Of a stretch of 64,000 nt of DNA, positions 58,001-64,000 are shown piece by piece. Numbering within the stretch: the stretch's first letter is position 1; each line of letters begins with the position of its first letter. The translations under genes and the position numbers were made by a program. The notes below the pieces were generated by a model that saw nothing but the letters and a program-made list of their open reading frames with translations, was not told where the DNA came from and did no database searches. This DNA is from Lichenostomus cassidix (taxonomy: Eukaryota; Chordata; Aves; Passeriformes; Meliphagidae). The DNA is taken from contig CM039182.1 in assembly GCA_008360975.2 (NCBI GenBank), positions 81,933,405-81,997,404 of the forward strand, in the 5' to 3' direction.

Positions 58001-59053
58001 TTGTCAGCTTATCCTAAAGTATAATGGAAGTTCTGCTACTTTTTTAGCTGAATAAGATCTTTTTTTTTACTATGTAGAAGCAGGTGAAGTCTGAGAAGAA
58101 AATCAAGAACAGACGTTATATATTATGAGCACAAATAAAGGGGTATAAAGTAATCAGAGGAAGGAACTGAAACTACATAATGAGATTATAGTGGTTTTAT
58201 TATTTTGCATAGGCAGGTAACAATGAATCAGTTTGTATTATGGTACCTTCTAATTTATCCACAAAAGCAAAGGGAGCAGAGAGAACATCCGTAATGATGA
58301 ATTTGCATGGTGGAAATAGCAAACAGCCAATTGAACTTAGGTCAAGAAGGGAATCAAATGCACACAATTATTTTGAGTATGAAAAATTCAAATGCAGGAA
58401 GAGTGTGGCAGGAAAGTTACTTACTTTAGGGGTCATACTAAGTAATAAAAGTTGTTGCCAGATTTAATTTAACTTATAAATTATTTTGAAAATATGAAAT
58501 TGTTGCATAGAACATATTTAACCTGGTGAAGGAAAAGTTTCCATTTACACTGAATTCTAAGGGGATAGAATGTTGCAGATCCTATTAGCATCTTGGGTTG
58601 GAGAGCTCTCTTCAGCTTGGCAGGTGTAAACATGTTCTCTGAATTTTAATTCATGATTTGTCATAAACCCATCTAACATTACATTACAGAGAAATTCTCT
58701 TCAGCTTAATTTGAGAGTAACTGGGGAGTTATATCAAAAGGAGTTTTGTTAAACATGGTTTGTAGGAACATTGTATAATGAGTTTTAGAAAAAGGCTGAA
58801 TAATTTTGAGTGTTCCATTGAAAGTTCAAATTTTGTTTCTAACTGGAATTTATTGTTATGATTTTTTTTTTCCCCCTTCTTTTCCAAGGTCCAGATACCT
58901 CCTGAGATAGGTAATGTATTAAATTTGCTACTGGATGTGATCTCCAGTATCAGCTCACTTCTCAATAGAGTCCACCATGTCATGGAAAAGCTTCCAGTAT
59001 TCCTCCAAGGAATTCAAAATATTGGTGTGCTTGACATGTCTGCATTACAGCAG
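19009..59053 (+). CDS. ABCA13: ABCA13, N-terminal 2304 codons (18 exons; continues past window)
   Basis: Joined exons: 19009-19077, 23543-23636, 24778-24901, 33103-33251, 34098-34126, 35272-35435, 36474-36589, 37633-37766, 39485-39649, 41109-41311, 43144-47850, 49028-49134, 50951-51069, 52361-52533, 53690-53766, 53991-54112, 56901-57095, 58889-59053. They total 6912 nt and read in one frame without a stop. ABCA13 is a full ABC-A transporter (membrane domain, ATPase, membrane domain, ATPase) implicated in lipid trafficking in intracellular vesicles. The window shows the cytoplasmic [16 protein letters not shown] stub, the first membrane helix (about residues 26-45) and most of the huge first extracellular domain, with over 45 N-glycosylation sequons. 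Identity rests on the recognised N-terminus, the 4.7-kb exon and the UPP1 neighbour. It is shorter than the human domain by two large blocks (see findings). Transmembrane helices 2-12 and both ATPases lie outside. Confidence 0.93.
19704..19743 (+). promoter_or_regulatory. Three AAAGGTCA half-sites at 16-bp period
   Basis: AAAGGTCA occurs at 19704-19711, 19720-19727 and 19736-19743, each followed by CTT. This octamer is the NBRE recognised by NR4A receptors and also fits extended half-sites for ERR, SF-1 and ROR. It lies about 630 bp inside ABCA13 intron 1. The spacing may simply reflect a 16-bp tandem duplication; regulatory function is inferred only from the motif. Confidence 0.4.
21330..22300. 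other. GC-rich block in ABCA13 intron 1, possibly repeat-derived
   Basis: Nearly 1 kb with markedly higher GC than its flanks, rich in CAGG/CCTG/CTGCC words and poor in CpG, unlike the UPP1 island. A 254-codon open frame runs on the minus strand (22285-21521). It is low-complexity (rich in Gly, Pro, Ser, Gln, Trp) and resembles no protein I know. A TATA-like CTATAAAC lies at about 21666 on the + strand. It could be an old LTR or other element, or a GC-rich island; I cannot decide. Confidence 0.4.
23543..23636 (+). CDS. ABCA13: ABCA13 coding exon 2 (first membrane helix)
   Basis: Acceptor TTCTTTTTTCAG, phase 0 in and 1 out, donor GTATGT. Encodes [20 protein letters not shown] followed by [11 protein letters not shown]. 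The hydrophobic stretch is transmembrane helix 1, and RFQEPP is a recognisable ABCA13/ABC-A juncture to the lumenal side. Confidence 0.95.
23637..24777 (+). other. ABCA13: ABCA13 intron 2
   Basis: About 1.1 kb, AT-rich; no feature recognised. Confidence 0.6.
24778..24901 (+). CDS. ABCA13: ABCA13 coding exon 3
   Basis: Acceptor TTGGTTTTAG, phase 1 in and 2 out, donor GTAAGT. Encodes [20 protein letters not shown] then [13 protein letters not shown]. The conserved Cys residues and 'ARDLPS.G..PF' are typical of the start of the ABC-A first extracellular domain. Confidence 0.93.
24902..33102 (+). other. ABCA13: ABCA13 intron 3
   Basis: About 8.2 kb, the largest complete intron here. It holds an (AAT)n tract (about 26029-26047), a CR1 fragment (about 32083-32349) and moderately GC-rich patches (27650-28250, 28410-28700, 30180-30720). 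Those patches carry no splice-compatible exon I recognise. No RNA gene seen. Confidence 0.6.
32083..32349 (+). mobile_element. CR1 LINE, 3'-end fragment
   Basis: Shows CR1 landmarks in order: GGACAAGAGGCAATGGGC, AAGTTCCACCTGAATATGAG, GAAGAACTTCTTTACTGTG, GGAACAGGCTGCCTAGA, TGGAGATATTCAAGA, ACCCTGCTTGAGCAGG and a tail GTTATTCTGTGA. It is of a different CR1 subfamily from the copy near 1108-1325, is truncated at the 5' end and is inactive. Confidence 0.93.
33103..33251 (+). CDS. ABCA13: ABCA13 coding exon 4
   Basis: Follows a T-rich tract and AAAAAATAG; phase 2 in, 1 out. Encodes [20 protein letters not shown] then [20 protein letters not shown] and KLWEEN. The acidic helical stretch before KLW aligns with the same region of human ABCA13 as I remember it. 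Confidence 0.85.
33252..34097 (+). other. ABCA13: ABCA13 intron 4
   Basis: About 0.85 kb; nothing recognised. Confidence 0.6.
34098..34126 (+). CDS. ABCA13: ABCA13 coding exon 5 (29-nt microexon)
   Basis: Acceptor TAATTTTGCAG and donor ACT|GTAAGT are both strong. It completes a Gly codon and encodes LHNITTFLT, joining exon 4 (phase 1) to exon 6 (phase 0). The following exon starts MDLNEAEK, as expected after 'FFT' in the human protein. The exon is needed to keep frame. NIT is a glycosylation sequon. Confidence 0.85.
34127..35271 (+). other. ABCA13: ABCA13 intron 5
   Basis: About 1.1 kb. Contains a perfect 13-bp hairpin (34973-35002) within a slightly GC-richer patch (34855-35090). No exon seen. 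Confidence 0.6.
34973..35002. repeat. Perfect 13-bp hairpin with 4-nt loop
   Basis: Arms GTTTAACCCTTTC and GAAAGGGTTAAAC flank the loop TTGG. The stem is uninterrupted. It may be the tip of a foldback element or a chance palindrome; no function is known to me. Confidence 0.8.
35272..35435 (+). CDS. ABCA13: ABCA13 coding exon 6
   Basis: Phase 0 in, 2 out; acceptor TCCACATAAAG, donor GAA|GTAAGT. Encodes [40 protein letters not shown] and the following helix. The leading MDLN is internal, not a start. Confidence 0.9.
35436..36473 (+). other. ABCA13: ABCA13 intron 6
   Basis: About 1 kb, AT-rich, ending in a strong T tract; nothing else recognised. Confidence 0.6.
36474..36589 (+). CDS. ABCA13: ABCA13 coding exon 7
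   Basis: Acceptor TTTTCACTTTCAG, phase 2 in, 1 out, donor GAAG|GTAAGA. Encodes [20 protein letters not shown] then [18 protein letters not shown], with the sequon NLT. Confidence 0.9.
36590..37632 (+). other. ABCA13: ABCA13 intron 7
   Basis: About 1 kb with a short (AAT)n tract near 36744-36760. No further exon seen. Confidence 0.6.
37633..37766 (+). CDS. ABCA13: ABCA13 coding exon 8
   Basis: Acceptor CCTTTCTTTCAG, donor GAG|GTAAAT, phase 1 in and 0 out. Encodes [20 protein letters not shown] then [20 protein letters not shown]. 'RFGFD..H...LL' is recognisable in ABC-A relatives. Confidence 0.93.
37767..39484 (+). other. ABCA13: ABCA13 intron 8
   Basis: About 1.7 kb; nothing recognised apart from AT-rich sequence. 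Confidence 0.6.
39485..39649 (+). CDS. ABCA13: ABCA13 coding exon 9
   Basis: 55 codons, phase 0 at both ends; acceptor TGTCCTTGCCAG, donor CAG|GTAACT. Encodes [20 protein letters not shown] followed by a hydrophilic stretch and [18 protein letters not shown]. Confidence 0.93.
39650..41108 (+). other. ABCA13: ABCA13 intron 9
   Basis: About 1.5 kb; no exon or repeat recognised. Confidence 0.6.
41109..41311 (+). CDS. ABCA13: ABCA13 coding exon 10
   Basis: Acceptor CAATCCACTAG, phase 0 in, 2 out, donor ATTG|GTAAGT. Encodes [40 protein letters not shown] and on to SSHDW. In the human protein as I recall it, several further exons follow here; in this window the giant exon follows directly. Confidence 0.9.
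41312..43143 (+). other. ABCA13: ABCA13 intron 10
   Basis: About 1.8 kb. It contains one exon-like segment (41866-41923) with good splice signals but the wrong exit phase (see findings). No other coding sequence resembling the exons expected from mammals is visible. Confidence 0.55.
43144..47850 (+). CDS. ABCA13: ABCA13 giant exon 11 (4707 nt)
   Basis: One uninterrupted exon, acceptor AATGTTTCAG and donor GAG|GTGAGT, phase 2 at both ends. It encodes residues 416-1985 of the extracellular domain. The sequence is a long series of amphipathic, Leu-rich helices with about 42 N-glycosylation sequons and few cysteines, as expected for a lumenal/extracellular ABC-A domain. Recognisable ABCA13 stretches include [23 protein letters not shown]-like [16 protein letters not shown], and the end LHKDVMAEM. 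An exon of this size is a known hallmark of ABCA13. No frameshift, stop or low-complexity expansion was seen. It is likely homologous to exon 17 of the human gene. Confidence 0.95.
47851..49027 (+). other. ABCA13: ABCA13 intron 11
   Basis: About 1.2 kb without any long open frame. In mammals, as I recall, a second giant exon follows the first; it is not present here. Confidence 0.6.
49028..49134 (+). CDS. ABCA13: ABCA13 coding exon 12
   Basis: Acceptor TGTTTCTACAG, phase 2 in, 1 out, donor CAG|GTTGGT. Encodes [20 protein letters not shown] then [16 protein letters not shown]. An alternative AG two bases later would give an immediate stop, so this start is favoured. Confidence 0.88.
49135..50950 (+). 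other. ABCA13: ABCA13 intron 12
   Basis: About 1.8 kb, nothing recognised. Confidence 0.6.
50951..51069 (+). CDS. ABCA13: ABCA13 coding exon 13
   Basis: Acceptor TTTTCTCTTACAG, donor CAG|GTCTGA (weak at +3), phase 1 in and 0 out. Encodes [20 protein letters not shown] then [20 protein letters not shown]. The last part is a strongly ABCA13-like motif. Confidence 0.93.
51070..52360 (+). other. ABCA13: ABCA13 intron 13
   Basis: About 1.3 kb, AT-rich with an A run near 52042-52058. No exon seen. Confidence 0.6.
52361..52533 (+). CDS. ABCA13: ABCA13 coding exon 14
   Basis: Acceptor CATGTTTTGCAG, donor AAT|GTAAAG, phase 0 in, 2 out. Encodes [40 protein letters not shown] and a Cys-pair segment [15 protein letters not shown]. 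Confidence 0.92.
52534..53689 (+). other. ABCA13: ABCA13 intron 14
   Basis: About 1.2 kb, nothing recognised. Confidence 0.6.
53690..53766 (+). CDS. ABCA13: ABCA13 coding exon 15
   Basis: Acceptor TGTCATTCCAG, donor AATG|GTGGGT, phase 2 in, 1 out. Encodes [20 protein letters not shown] then NFNLMN. The next intron is only 224 bp. Confidence 0.88.
53991..54112 (+). CDS. ABCA13: ABCA13 coding exon 16
   Basis: Acceptor CTTCTCTTCCAG, donor GAG|GTAAAA, phase 1 in, 0 out. Encodes [20 protein letters not shown] then [20 protein letters not shown], with two sequons. Confidence 0.93.
54113..56900 (+). other. ABCA13: ABCA13 intron 16
   Basis: About 2.8 kb. It contains a minus-strand solo LTR (about 54600-54960) and an 11-nt exon-like segment (56155-56165) described in the findings. 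Confidence 0.65.
54600..54960 (-). mobile_element. Probable solo LTR of an endogenous retrovirus
   Basis: Read on the minus strand, the segment has the order of an LTR: a CCAAT box (complement of 54748-54752), a TATATA element (complement of about 54687-54695) and AATAAA (complement of 54666-54671), ending near TGCTCAACAGCGACAACA. The CCAAT-TATA spacing is about 55 bp. No gag, pol or env remnant flanks it, so it is read as a solo LTR left by recombination. Boundaries are approximate because target-site duplications were not resolved. It lies antisense within ABCA13 intron 16. Confidence 0.55.
56901..57095 (+). CDS. ABCA13: ABCA13 coding exon 17
   Basis: 65 codons, phase 0 at both ends, donor AAG|GTAAGA. 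Encodes [20 protein letters not shown], a Leu-rich stretch, [19 protein letters not shown] and [10 protein letters not shown]. The chosen acceptor (GTGATAG) is weak, but it gives the right phase and the four residues expected before 'ALxVAL' in human ABCA13. The stronger AG 11 nt downstream would break the frame. Confidence 0.82.
57096..58888 (+). other. ABCA13: ABCA13 intron 17
   Basis: About 1.8 kb, AT-rich; nothing recognised. Confidence 0.6.
58889..59053 (+). CDS. ABCA13: ABCA13 coding exon 18 (last in window)
   Basis: 55 codons, phase 0 at both ends; acceptor after a long pyrimidine run ending TTTTCCAAG, donor CAG|GTATGT. Encodes [40 protein letters not shown] and [15 protein letters not shown]. 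It still belongs to the first extracellular domain. Confidence 0.92.
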
Positions 59054-60800
59054 GTATGTGTAGGATTTCAATACGCAAAATTAACTCCCAGTGTGAGGTG
59101 CTTAGGTAGGGATATGTGCTTAGCAATGAGGCACACTAATAAAAATGATTTCCCAGAAAGCTTGGAACTTAGGGAAGAGTTCATAAACCCTAGGAAGATT
59201 CATTTGGTCTCTTTCAAGATTTCTGGTAATTCTGAGACTATTGATGTGTTGTTTCTGTCATTTTTTTTTCATTAACTTATGAGATCATTGCCTAAGTTAC
59301 TTCAGTGTTTGCCAGCTGACTAACATTACCATCTATTATTTGTGTTTGGGGATTGCTAGCCAGGCCTCTTCTGCTAATAGTATACTTCAAAAAAAAAAAA
59401 ATTATGAGCAGATTATTATTTTTTTTACAAGAAATAGCTTTGCTTTTTTAAAGTGTATTGTTTCAAGACAACCTATGCAGTTCTTCTATCTGCCATGTGT
59501 TTCTGTTGATGTCACCTAAGGGGTTTGTGTGATAGTTCTGCCTGACATTAAAAAAAATAAAATAACATGAGGTGTGAGTGAGGGTATTTCTTTTGTTCTT
59601 GCCTTTAATGGGCAGTTGCTACAGCTTAGCACAGTGATGGATCTAGTGTTACATGAATAATCAAAAAGATTTATATTTCTAAGTAAGCTCTAATTCCATA
59701 GGAAGACCTGCTGACCCCCTGGCATTATCTTCTGCCTTAGCTGTCCTTAGTGGAAACCTGAGGATAGAATCTGGTTTAAACTTGTAAACCTCTAAAAGAT
59801 CCTGCAATGGTGAATGGGATCAATAAACTCTAACAATCTGCTAGAATGTTATTGCTAGAGTACAAAGTAAACACTGCCTGAAGTACTATTTTCCTTAGTG
59901 ATGTCTCTGTCACACAGATTAGAAGATGTTGAAAATGATATGTTGAAAAATACTGTTCTGGTGCATATATTAGTTTTGCTTTTGAGCTTCTCTTTTTGGG
60001 GTATCTCTTTGGCTGCTGCAATGAACGGTGCCTTTCATCAGATACTTACATCTTTTCTACTTTCCTTAAACTAACTCTTTTTCTGTCAGACTTTCCTTCC
60101 GAAAAATGAAATATTCTTTTTGGACTTAAATCCCAAAGTTCATTATTTGACAGAAGAACCTCGCAAAAGGTGCCATTACAAAGTAAGTTTGCAAAGGAAC
60201 AAATGGAACAGCAGAGGGCCATCTGCACACAGTTTTAAGCTTTGGTCTATGGCTCCCCCTATTATTCTGTAATATACCATAGATTTAACCTTGGAATTTT
60301 CATTCTTTCTTAGTTCTAACATTTTTTGATCACTCTTTTTGACACAATATTTGTTTTCTGATATTTTGCTAAGTCCCTTTTTCTTCTGGAATTGCTGGAT
60401 TTTTTTGGTCACCTAATAATTTGTGGAGGATTAAAATAACCAGTGCCTATTTATTTTGTTAATAAATACAATTTTTGATTTCAAGGGCTCCTCTGTCTCT
60501 GTAATTTTTTAATTTTGTTTTTAAGACTAGTAAAAGTGCCCTTTTTCATGTTTAACTTGTTTTTTTATACTTTCCAATAATAGTTTTAACTATTGATTCT
60601 TTTTTGCTGCTTTTCTGTGATGGCCAAACTCGTGCTTTTGAATAACTTCTCCCCTAAATTGTAGATGTTGCTTATACACCTCCCCCCCTTAAATGTTTTC
60701 TTCTGTTTCTGTGACAGTCCATCCTTTTGAATGTTTTTTCATGATTACCAAGAACAAAGTAGTTCAGTGACGTAGTAAGATTATCAGATGAAGAATGTAA

Positions 60801-60821
60801 ATATTTTTATTGTAAAAATAT
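60801..60821. repeat. Perfect AT-only 9-bp hairpin
   Basis: ATATTTTTA and TAAAAATAT flank the loop TTG. It is in a very AT-rich intron, where such palindromes arise easily by chance. Confidence 0.6.
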
Positions 60822-62096
60822 ATTGACCTTTATCAGGAAGACATTGTCAATTTTGAAGTTGATTAAAAAATGTATTTTAAAAAATTAAATATTTAAATTT
60901 TTTTAAAAAATTACTTCTATAACGAAAGAAGTAATAAAATAATTTTCAACTATGCACATGGATTTCTGTCTGAAAGAAAAAATGAAAAGGAAGAATTAAA
61001 TTTAATATATCTGTAAACAGGAAGTTGAATTGAGAAGCTACACATATTGTAATAAAAGATTATGTAAAAACTCGGTATCTACCCATCAGCAGCAATTGAA
61101 ATGTGGTGCCACATTGTACTGTTAAAAACACTGAGTGAATGGATAACTCCCTGAGGAAAAACACTGCTGATTTCAATCATGATTTTTGCTGTTTGAAATT
61201 ATATTTCCATACCTATTTTTTGAATGCTTGTCACTCATCAACAGATAAGCTGCAGGGGACTTTCTGAGTTTCTGAATGCTGTTAATTGTGAGAAGTGGCC
61301 TCACTCTGTTATCCTTCCACTAACTTGAACGAATTCTCTGTCATTGCAGAACAGCCTGTTGGGGTTATAAGTATATAAAATTCTGACTTAAGTTTATTTG
61401 TGGCTAGTATGTGTATTCTTGTATCAAAAATGTTCTCTAGCATTTTTAACTTCTCTGCCTTGCCCATATGTTTGTGGAAGGCCAGTTGCAGTCCTTTGCT
61501 GTTTTGACAGGTTGAATAGACTTATTTTAGTATCTGTTTTTTGCTTTAGTTTTTTCTTTTATAACAGGCTCTCAGTTGCTTAAACCAGTCTAACGTTGTT
61601 TTTGCATGCTGGGTTAAGGCTAATCCTGAATGTTTGGAAGAAAAATGTGTGCAGTCTTTGAGGGAAATTATGACTGATGACTCTTGAAGCTCTCTCATTC
61701 TTGTCTATACCTACTAAAATGACTTTCCTAAACTTGCATTCAACTTTTTCATGAACTGCACACATTGGTCTCTCACACAATCAAGGATGAGTGATATACT
61801 CAGGTGAGCTCCGTTTTATAACAAAATCTCATGATTTCAGTTGATAAATAACATTTTGCACTGGTTATCCTTCTATTCAATTTGCTTTGAATTAGGTAAT
61901 TAGTTTCTTGCCACATTGCATTCTGATCTTATTTTCTCCTGCAATGCCTTCTGGTATTAAATGATTGGCAAATTTAGACAATTTGCTTCTTTCAGGGCTC
62001 ACAGGAATAACACTAATAGCTTTTCTGTAATCTAGTGCTTTCTTGCCTGTTAACAGGCTCCCTGCAATATCTTCTTAATGCCATTTTTTACCCACC

Positions 62097-62134
62097 AATA
62101 TTAATCAGCTATTAGATTAATGCTGATTAATATT
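62097..62134. repeat. Perfect 13-bp inverted repeat, 12-nt loop
   Basis: AATATTAATCAGC and GCTGATTAATATT flank TATTAGATTAAT. The loop itself repeats part of the arm (GATTAAT). No known element recognised. Confidence 0.7.
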
Positions 62135-64000
62135 TTCTAGAACATGAACGTTAATTGATGGTTAGAGTGCACCTCAATTTGACACAGCACGTATCTTTTT
62201 TGGGGAAAAAGGAATTGCCCTCCCATGTAAATATGTTCTGTTGGTCAGGAATGATAATTTGAGAATGCATTAAATTCTCCTTTTAAATTTTTTTTTGTCT
62301 TTAATGTTCTCCACTTTAAAAATTACTGTGTATTTTTCCCTATTAAACATCAGAATCAGTTATCCATTATTTCCTGGATCATTATACTACTCCTTCTTGA
62401 GCAGATTTTTCTGCTTTTCGAATAGTGCTATCTAAATTTGCTAGGCTTCTGAAAAACTGTTTGGTCAAATCAACAGTTTTGCTATTATCCCCCTGATTCT
62501 GTCAATTTCAGGACAATAAAGACTTTGTTCTGTTTATGTTTTTTCTCAGAATTAGGAATATCTAATTCTCTGAATTTGTTTCCTTTAGTCCTTTGGTTGC
62601 ATCAAATTTTGAATTATCTTTCACGTCCTTGTAGTTTTCCAGGAAAATTGTATTTTTTTTCTCTTTCCTTCTCTAATGTAATAATTCTGAATGTATTTTA
62701 GTTTTATGTGCAAGCTGTAGCCCAGTATGGCTTTTAAGTTTCTTCTTTTGAGTAGCTGGTATTTCTATTCCATGTGAATTTTTGATTGATAATATTTTTT
62801 TAGGCATACAACTGTTCAGTTAGGTCAGAAGCTCCTATGCTATGAGGTTTTTGCCTTCATTTGAAATTCCCAATAACCCTTAAATCTTCCATACCAGTCT
62901 TTCTCTTCCATGAATTTGTTACAGTGACTTGCTTGACTGATTTCTTTGTTTGTAGGAAGTTGGTTGTTGGGATTCATCAGTCTTGATTACAGCCCTACAT
63001 TATACAGTTTAAACTAGAACAACTGGATCAAAGATAACTTTTTTTGGTGACATCCATCCTATATATTTCCCATACTTTATCAAAGCCAAATTTTAAGAAA
63101 CATATCTTTTTGAGTCAGTGGATATTTAGTTGAAAGACAGTAAGTAGATTCAGCCTGTTAGTGGCAGCTCACTCCATAAATATTCATTATTTGAATTTCA
63201 AGTTATTTTGATTGGAACTGGAATTAATTAGCAAGTTTGTGCTCTTTGACTGAAATAAGCCTCATTTATCCATCTAGTGCAAATAGTCACTAATAAAGAT
63301 TCATAACCAATTTTATACAGCATTGTGCATAAATAAAATTTATTTCTCCAGTGAAGTCCATGCCAGCAGATTCATTCAAGGCTTGTAGATGATTGTATTA
63401 TGAAATATGGGTATTATTTATTTACTATGCCCTATGCTGAAACTGTATTCTAAAAGTAAGATTTTGGGAGCAGCTAACACTGAGTTTGAAATGGCACTTA
63501 CTAATATTCCTCCTGGATTACTAAAGAAACACCTGGCACTTCAGTAAATGCATTGATCAGGATAAACTGTTTCTAACAGCGCAATTTCTAAACTGTCTGT
63601 GATTATGTCTTTATGTAAAGTGCTGTGCTACTTTGAAAATTGACTCTTCTGTTTGGAAAAAAATTCCAACGATAAAATGCTAATTTTTTTCAATGCAGGA
63701 TGTGTGTGTTTGACATATCAGAGTGTTTTTTCTATTTGCCAGTTGTGGAGTCTTCAAATGATGTCTGAGAATCTAGTTATGCCTTTCTTGAGAAGCATCT
63801 GCAATAGCAATGAGTATCAGACGAGCCAGTGCACCCTCCAGTTGTACCACAGGAGCACAATGCCTTGCAGTTGTATCCTCTTAGTGCTGTGCACCTGTAC
63901 AGCCTTCCATGAGTTATCACTTACAATCGAGCACATTATTTGAAAAGTGGAGCTGCACAGAAGATGAGACTATTGTTGTTCTTCTTTCTTTTTGAATGTA

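Larger units (their letters stand above)
59054..64000 (+). other. ABCA13: ABCA13 intron 18, running off the window
   Basis: About 5 kb of very AT-rich sequence without an exon that fits phase 0 and the expected next part of the protein. It contains two perfect AT-rich hairpins (60801-60821 and 62097-62134). A 96-codon open frame near 63653-63943 does not match ABCA13 and is not supported. Confidence 0.6.

Noticed and set aside
63653..63943. 96-codon open frame near the right edge, considered as ABCA13 exon 19
   Set aside because: After the available acceptors, the phase-0 reading either stops at once or gives a sequence unlike the expected next part of ABCA13.

Overview
The window is nuclear DNA of a vertebrate, almost certainly a bird. 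Coding sequence is split by GT-AG introns, the base composition is AT-rich, and two chicken-repeat-1 (CR1) LINE 3' ends and one retroviral-type LTR are present. The exact species cannot be told from the sequence. Nothing prokaryotic is present: no operons, CRISPR arrays or phage genes were seen.

Two protein-coding genes lie on the + strand in the order known from other amniotes. The first is UPP1 (uridine phosphorylase 1). It starts in a CpG island (about 190-930), has seven coding exons between 3175 and 11029, and encodes 313 residues with all expected active-site residues. An AATAAA lies near 11504. The second is the 5' part of ABCA13, the giant ABC-A family transporter. Eighteen coding exons from 19009 to 59053 splice in one open frame of 2304 codons, with no frameshift or stop. 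They encode the N-terminal cytoplasmic stub, the first membrane helix and most of the very large first extracellular domain. One exon (43144-47850) is 4707 nt long. The second membrane half of the first repeat, both ATPase cassettes and the C-terminus lie beyond the right edge.

Between and within the genes are long AT-rich introns and a 7.5-kb intergenic spacer (about 11530-18900). They hold a few repeats, simple-sequence tracts, perfect hairpins, a GC-rich block in ABCA13 intron 1 and a triplet of NBRE-type nuclear-receptor half-sites. UPP1 (cytosolic pyrimidine salvage) and ABCA13 (membrane transporter) are neighbours by synteny, and I see no sign that they work in one pathway.

The most interesting observation is in ABCA13. 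Compared with my recollection of the human protein, this gene appears to lack two large blocks of the extracellular domain: about 400 residues before the giant exon and about 570 residues (the second mammalian giant exon) after it. All exon boundaries and phases in this annotation were derived by reading splice signals and frames by eye; no alignment or transcript data were available.
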